A DNA stretch of 64,000 nucleotides from Microthyrium microscopicum (lineage: Eukaryota; Ascomycota; Dothideomycetes; Microthyriales; Microthyriaceae), in assembly GCA_010405405.1 (NCBI GenBank), contig MU004244.1:747895-811894 (forward strand), read 5' to 3'. The notes beneath the pieces were generated by a model. The model saw nothing but the letters and a program-made list of their open reading frames with translations, was not told the origin of the DNA and did no database searches. The stretch's first letter is position 1. Each line of letters starts with the position of its first letter. Below are positions 59,597 through 64,000 of the stretch, one piece after another. Both the position numbers and the translations under genes were made by a program.

Positions 59597-62506
59597 TCAA
59601 AGGCCTTTCGCTGCAAGATTCGAGTCCTCTTGTGATGAATTTCTTTCAGAAAAGTTTATGCAGAGCCCACAGCCTGTACCTTCATCACAAAGCGGCCCGT
59701 CTCCATTAGGATGCTTTTGACACATCCAATTCCTAGGACAGTGACTATCCGCGTGGCAAGCCATCGAGGTCATTGCGCAGACTCCGCTGACGTCGAAAAC
59801 AACCAGGCCGTCTCGCCTTGGTGCCATTACACATTGCTGAGATGCCGGGCAAAGCATCTGAGCGCCAGCTGGAGTTCGCATATTGCATCTTGATCCCACA
59901 CACTGGCCATTGACGCAAGCTTGGCTCCCCGGACACGAGTTTTCCTGCGCACAGGATATTACGTTTGGTCGTTTGGAGTCTTTTGTAGACTGGGTAGATG
60001 GTGGCATCTTCTTGGCCGAAGTAGGTGGAGGTCTAGGCTCTGACTATATTGATGTTAGCATCTTCTCTTATCTAATATGCCAGAAACGAGCTTAGAGAAA
60101 CATTAAACCAGCAAAGAGAGGCAAGTGGAAAAAAATGAGAGCGCCAGACAAAAGCCATCAATGAAATCTAAAGATGAAAAGTAAAGATAAAAGTAAAGAC
60201 TGTCTATGCTAAACTGACATATATGCTGACTGAAAACAAAAAAAAAACGAAAAGGAATGTCGCTGAATACAATATGCTACGCTTCATGCTGAAATGCAAA
60301 CAAAAAATCAATGCAAGTCACTCACTCGCTTGAGACAATGACACTTTTGAAGAGACTCTTAAACACTGACCTCTATCTCTCCTCTCTTCTCCTTAGGAAG
60401 GCGCAGCTTGCAAACTCCGTCACAAGCACCGGTTGGACACAAATTGACGGTGGGCTGCTTGTGGCACATATAGCCAGATGGGCACTTCAAAGTGCCATTG
60501 GTAGTGCACGGCTCGACCCTGCGGGCTGAAATCGAGCGTTCTGGAAGGCCTGGCAGGGCTTGTTTTGAGTGCTTCACACACTTTCCACAGACTCTTCCGG
60601 GTGGGCATATTGCATTGGCGTCTGGGACGCAGGCAAAGCCCATTGAGCAATGTTCCCTACAGATAGCCGCTGGTGGGCTGATGTCTGAAGTGGAGCGTGT
60701 AGTAATAGCCGAGTCTTTGGCGCACCTTCCTCCCATATGGCCTACTGGTGTAGTTGGGAACAGTTCACAGTGATAGCCTTGTTGACATTTAGGATATCTT
60801 GGAAGGCCACATTCAGGTGCTGGGACGTTGACATCGGCGGTAGATCGAGCAAAGATTTCCGGTTCTTTAGTGCACACGCCTCCGAGTTTGCCTGTTGGTC
60901 TAGATGGGAACAGTCGGCAGTAAAAACCTTGCTGACATTTGGGGAGTTCGTGGAGGCCACAATCGGCAGCCGGTTGAACATCGACGTCGGCGGTTGATCG
61001 AGCCTTCATCAGCCGTGGTCGACACACACCCATACAAGGAGCAAAGCCTTCAAGTGGAACACAGCTTTCGTGAGGTCTGTTTTGACATGTGGTGCCAGGT
61101 CCGCACTGGTTGGGTTTCCCCATCTGGCATGAGATTGGACCTGCACTGACATCGGATGTCGATCGGGAAGCCATGATGTGGGCATCGGCCTTCTTGCACA
61201 CACCATTATAACAAGGAGCTTGTACGCAAACCAGTTGAGGGTTCTCCTGGCAGATATTACCAGCTCCACACTCGTTGGGTCTTCCGGGAACGCATGTCTT
61301 GATCGGTGGAACGCTTACATCGGTTGGTGATCGGGGAATCATAGTATGGGCATCTGCCTTCTTGCACATACCATCATTGCAAGGCCCAACGAGATTACAG
61401 CTTCTGCCTGGTATTCTCTCACATATAAAGCCTGCTCCACACTCATTGACGTGACTGGGAGTGCATTCTTTGTACGCCAGAGCACTGGCATCGGAAATGG
61501 ATCGAGGGATCATCATGCCATCAGGCTTCTTTTTGCAGATACCCATACAAGGCCCCGTGAGAGACTTGATGCAGTGATCGCCTTCTCTGAGTTGGCAGAC
61601 ATGGCCAATTCCACAGTCATTGGGTTTGCCGATAGTGCATGGTACTATGCCTGAGTTGATATCACGAGTCGTGATGTGAGCATCTGGAACCTTCTGGCAA
61701 CTCTTCCCTCTGGCCCCGGCTTTATAGAGACATTCGAATCCAGGTTTGCAACCTTCAGCTGGACATTCTGATGTAGGAGGTGGAATTCTGGGATCAGAAG
61801 TAGAACGACTGGTGAGCCCGACTGTTTTGTGGGGGTAATTATGCTCCATGACACAAATGCCTCCACAGTCAGCTTCAGGTCCACATGAGGCGCCGGGCCG
61901 TTTTTGGCAAAAGAGGCCAGTTCCGCAACCAGCAGATCCTCGAGTGCCGCATTCCCAGACTAATGCTTCTGCACTGCGGGTAGTGATGGTTGAATTGATT
62001 GACTTATCCGGAGTGTAACAGGTCGGATGACGACGACGGCCTGAGCCAGTAAGCACACATTCTTGTCCCTTTTTGCATAGTTCGTGTCCACATTGAAATG
62101 TGTCCCCTGCGAGGGGGTTCTTCACGGGCGTGTCGTCGGCAACAGAGCGGGCTTGAATAGGCGCAGTGTTTTCAACACATCTGTAAGGGAATAGCGATTC
62201 TCCAGCACTTATTTTGCACTTCTTGCCAGCTGGGCATATGCCTTCTGTTTGTCCGCATAGAGGTCGCTCTGCTACAACAAGAGGCACGGTAATGGGCTCA
62301 ACAGCACGAGGAATGGCCTGGCTGTAGATTTTCTGCGCGCAGTGATCTTCCTTGCCAGTGCCCGGGACGTATCTAGCGCATTCGTATCCATCTGGGCATT
62401 CGACTTGATTTTTGCCGCATTTGGGTTTTGTTGGTTTAGTGTTATGTGGATCGTCGGCGAGAGTGAAGGATACACTGGCAAGCAGCGTGATGAGGATGAG
62501 CTTCAT
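59597..62506 (-). CDS. Secreted 13-module cysteine-rich repeat protein
   Basis: No known family recognised. The main exon (62506-60371) encodes a signal peptide (residues 1-17) and 13 cysteine modules, first-to-last Cys at 30-56, 84-110, 139-163, 186-218, 248-270, 290-324, 348-381, 405-437, 460-495, 516-545, 566-595, 616-643 and 667-699. Each core resembles C-x(5-8)-C-x2-G-x2-C. Linkers carry one Arg (67, 120, 177, 234, 281, 335, 392, 448, 503, 554, 604, 657), mostly as R-S-[TIPV]-[SAT]-D. Reading without splicing stops at 60359 (715 aa). A GTCAGT donor at 60370 and a TGCTAAC...TAG acceptor at 60044 would add a final exon (60043-59597) with more Cys-rich text, about 860 aa in all. Confidence 0.75.
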
Positions 62507-63263
62507 GATGGAGTGAGTTGAGAGGTTTGTTTGATGTTCATAATTACAATACGAAGATGCGGCGTGGTAAATATATGATTGTCTGCTCCATAGTACCTGT
62601 GGAACGGTAAGCTGTAGAACTCAGATCTGCTTGGGGGCCAATGATCGGATGTGACAGCCTTGTTATTTTGAGCCATTGGGGATTTGATCCAATCCTGACC
62701 GATCCAGATCAGCCAGTGATGGAGCAGGAATGGATTCCAGATCTTGTTAGGAGCATTTTTTCGAGCTTGATTTGGTAACTAGAATATTGTAGGATAGTGC
62801 AATGCGCTGTAGATGGTGGGAACAATTTGGGACGCTCTGTGGTTGAAGATCAGCATATTTTTAGGTTTAGTTTGACAGAATAAAATGTCTGAGGGTAATA
62901 TAAGACTGTTGCTCCTGTGGGTCAGATCCTACGATGATATAAATGCTTCCTTGGCTACCAAGGAGTGCAATCCCAGGGCATATTTCACCACCATAATTTC
63001 CAGATTTAGGTCTTTACCACGTGGTAAAGAACCAGATGAGCATCACCCTTCCTACCATTTGATTGGCGTGGATTTCTTCTGGATGGGGTATAAAAACTCC
63101 AGCCTCAGCCAGGTATTCCTACTTGGCATTCGCGCAGTTAATAGAAACATGAATCCAACTTACACGTGCATTGTACAACCCATCCAGTTTCAGTATGCTG
63201 CTGTTCGTACAATCCAGCCGCTCCTTTCCAGATGCCCACAGCTATGATTATCTTTAATGATGC
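62507..63263. other. Intergenic region upstream of the Cys-rich gene
   Basis: 757 bp containing a minus-strand TATA-like box (ATATATTTA near 62572-62580), a perfect 20-bp palindrome at 63011-63030 and, on the plus strand, GGTATAAAAA near 63087. No coding gene recognised. Confidence 0.5.
63011..63030. promoter_or_regulatory. Perfect 20-bp palindrome with CACGTG core
   Basis: TCTTTACCACGTGGTAAAGA reads the same on both strands. The centre CACGTG is the E-box/Cbf1-Pho4-type bHLH site. It lies about 505 bp upstream of the Cys-rich gene start. Confidence 0.6.
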
Positions 63264-64000
63264 TCACAGTTCAAACTCGATCGGCCCTGTTCCTCTTACA
63301 CTCTCCTCAATTAGCTCCTCGTCAATCATATCCTCCATCACTCCCATCGCCATGTCCAGATCCGAGGGCACTGGAACGTCCCCTTGGCCCAACATTGTAG
63401 CCACCACCCATGCCTTACACTCCGCCTCTTGTCGCATTTCAGTCTCCTCTGCGAGCTTCCCAGCTCCACGGTAGTATACCCCAGCATTCCCCAGTAGTGT
63501 GCCTGCACTGTTCCGCAATACAGCTGCGGCACTGTCGCGCAGAGCCAGCATCCGCCGTGCAAGTGTGATATCGCCGCGCAGCATGTACACGCGCGCTGGC
63601 GCTGGTGGTGACACATCCACCACTGATCCCGCATTGGCTGCTTGTGCTAGACACTCATCTGCACGCTCAAGTGAGCTCCATGCCAGCTGCGCGGCCTCGT
63701 CTGAGTCATCACGCTCGCGAAGCGCACTAGAAAAGTCCGCGAGGGTGTCTGCGTGCGCGAGTAAGAGAGATGGCGGGGCGTTGGCGGGCGAGGCGAAGAC
63801 AGTGGCCAGGCGCGCAGCATATGCAGGTGCATCGATAAGAGCCAAGCGGTATTCCGCGTCGGCGAGAGCGGCGCGGAAAAGGGCGGTAGCGAGCGTTGCT
63901 TCTTGTGAAGCGGCAACAAGGGGATCGATGGGCTGGGCTGTTGAACCGGAGAGAGACAAGATAGGGGATGGATCGGTGGCTAGTTGGGCAGGAGATGGCA
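63264..64000 (-). CDS. Partial helical protein, 5' end beyond the window
   Basis: The minus-strand frame is open from the right edge (64000) to a TGA at 63264, about 244 residues. No ATG begins it inside the window, so the gene continues to the right. The sequence is almost all helical and Ala/Leu/Glu/Arg-rich (ALFRAALADAEYRLALIDAP; ARVYMLRGDITLARRMLALR), like TPR or other helical repeats, and ends VRGTGPIEFEL. High GC and strong codon bias relative to neighbours. No family named. Confidence 0.65.
   Translation of the reverse strand, partial: PSPAQLATDPSPILSLSGSTAQPIDPLVAASQEATLATALFRAALADAEYRLALIDAPAYAARLATVFASPANAPPSLLLAHADTLADFSSALRERDDSDEAAQLAWSSLERADECLAQAANAGSVVDVSPPAPARVYMLRGDITLARRMLALRDSAAAVLRNSAGTLLGNAGVYYRGAGKLAEETEMRQEAECKAWVVATMLGQGDVPVPSDLDMAMGVMEDMIDEELIEESVRGTGPIEFEL

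Overview
This is a 64 kb window of nuclear DNA from a filamentous ascomycete (Pezizomycotina). The evidence is short introns, mostly 41-120 nt, with GT donors and CTAAC/CTAAT branch points close to the acceptor, together with lineage-typical families: a Zn2Cys6 regulator, a HET-domain protein, DUF3431, a BBE-type FAD oxidase, DUF4396 and an OPT transporter. The class cannot be fixed from sequence alone; a Leotiomycetes- or Dothideomycetes-like fungus is a guess. I support 26 protein-coding loci, one partial gene at the right edge and one decayed gene. I found no convincing rRNA, tRNA, CRISPR or intact transposon.

Layout. 0.2-2.6 kb: OPT oligopeptide transporter (-). 4.1-5.4: DUF3431 membrane protein (+). 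5.4-8.4: gene-poor, with one weak reverse-transcriptase-like scrap. 8.4-11.9: Zn2Cys6 regulator (+). 12.2-12.5: 70-aa three-exon protein (-). 13.0-16.2: Iqw1/DCAF6 WD40 protein (-). 16.9-17.3: DPM2 (-), divergent from CWC22 (+, 17.7-20.1). 20.7-25.0: secreted type-B carboxylesterase (+) convergent with a secreted FAD oxidase (-). 25.7-27.4: GPC1 acyltransferase (-), divergent from a MYND-finger protein (+). 30.4-31.1: germin-like cupin (-). 31.1-34.0: gene-poor. 34.0-34.6: unknown small protein. 35.1-37.7: two convergent short-chain dehydrogenases. 39.4-40.8: HET protein. 41.4-43.9: peroxisomal-type adenine nucleotide carrier (+) convergent with a secreted alpha/beta hydrolase (-). 45.8-47.1: SEH1 (+) convergent with a His/Met-rich DUF4396 membrane protein (-). 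48.7-50.1: decayed F-box gene. 50.8-52.5: NEM1 (-). 53.7-55.1: eIF2B beta (+) convergent with IMA1 (-), which is divergent from mitochondrial uL24m (+). 59.6-62.5: large secreted Cys-rich repeat protein (-). 63.3-64.0: 5'-truncated unknown gene (-).

Most loci are ordinary housekeeping (splicing, dolichol-phosphate mannose synthesis, nuclear pore and envelope, translation, mitoribosome) mixed with secreted or accessory enzymes. There is no clear biosynthetic cluster. The most unusual object is the Cys-rich protein at 59.6-62.5 kb: a signal peptide followed by 13 small cysteine modules, separated every 47-57 residues by a recurrent R-S-x-x-D linker, which looks like a precursor of many small disulfide peptides or a long beaded wall protein. 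Gene structure also gives several curiosities: an apparent 5-nt microexon, an exon whose only coding content is the start codon, a GC-AG intron, and introns whose length is a multiple of three.
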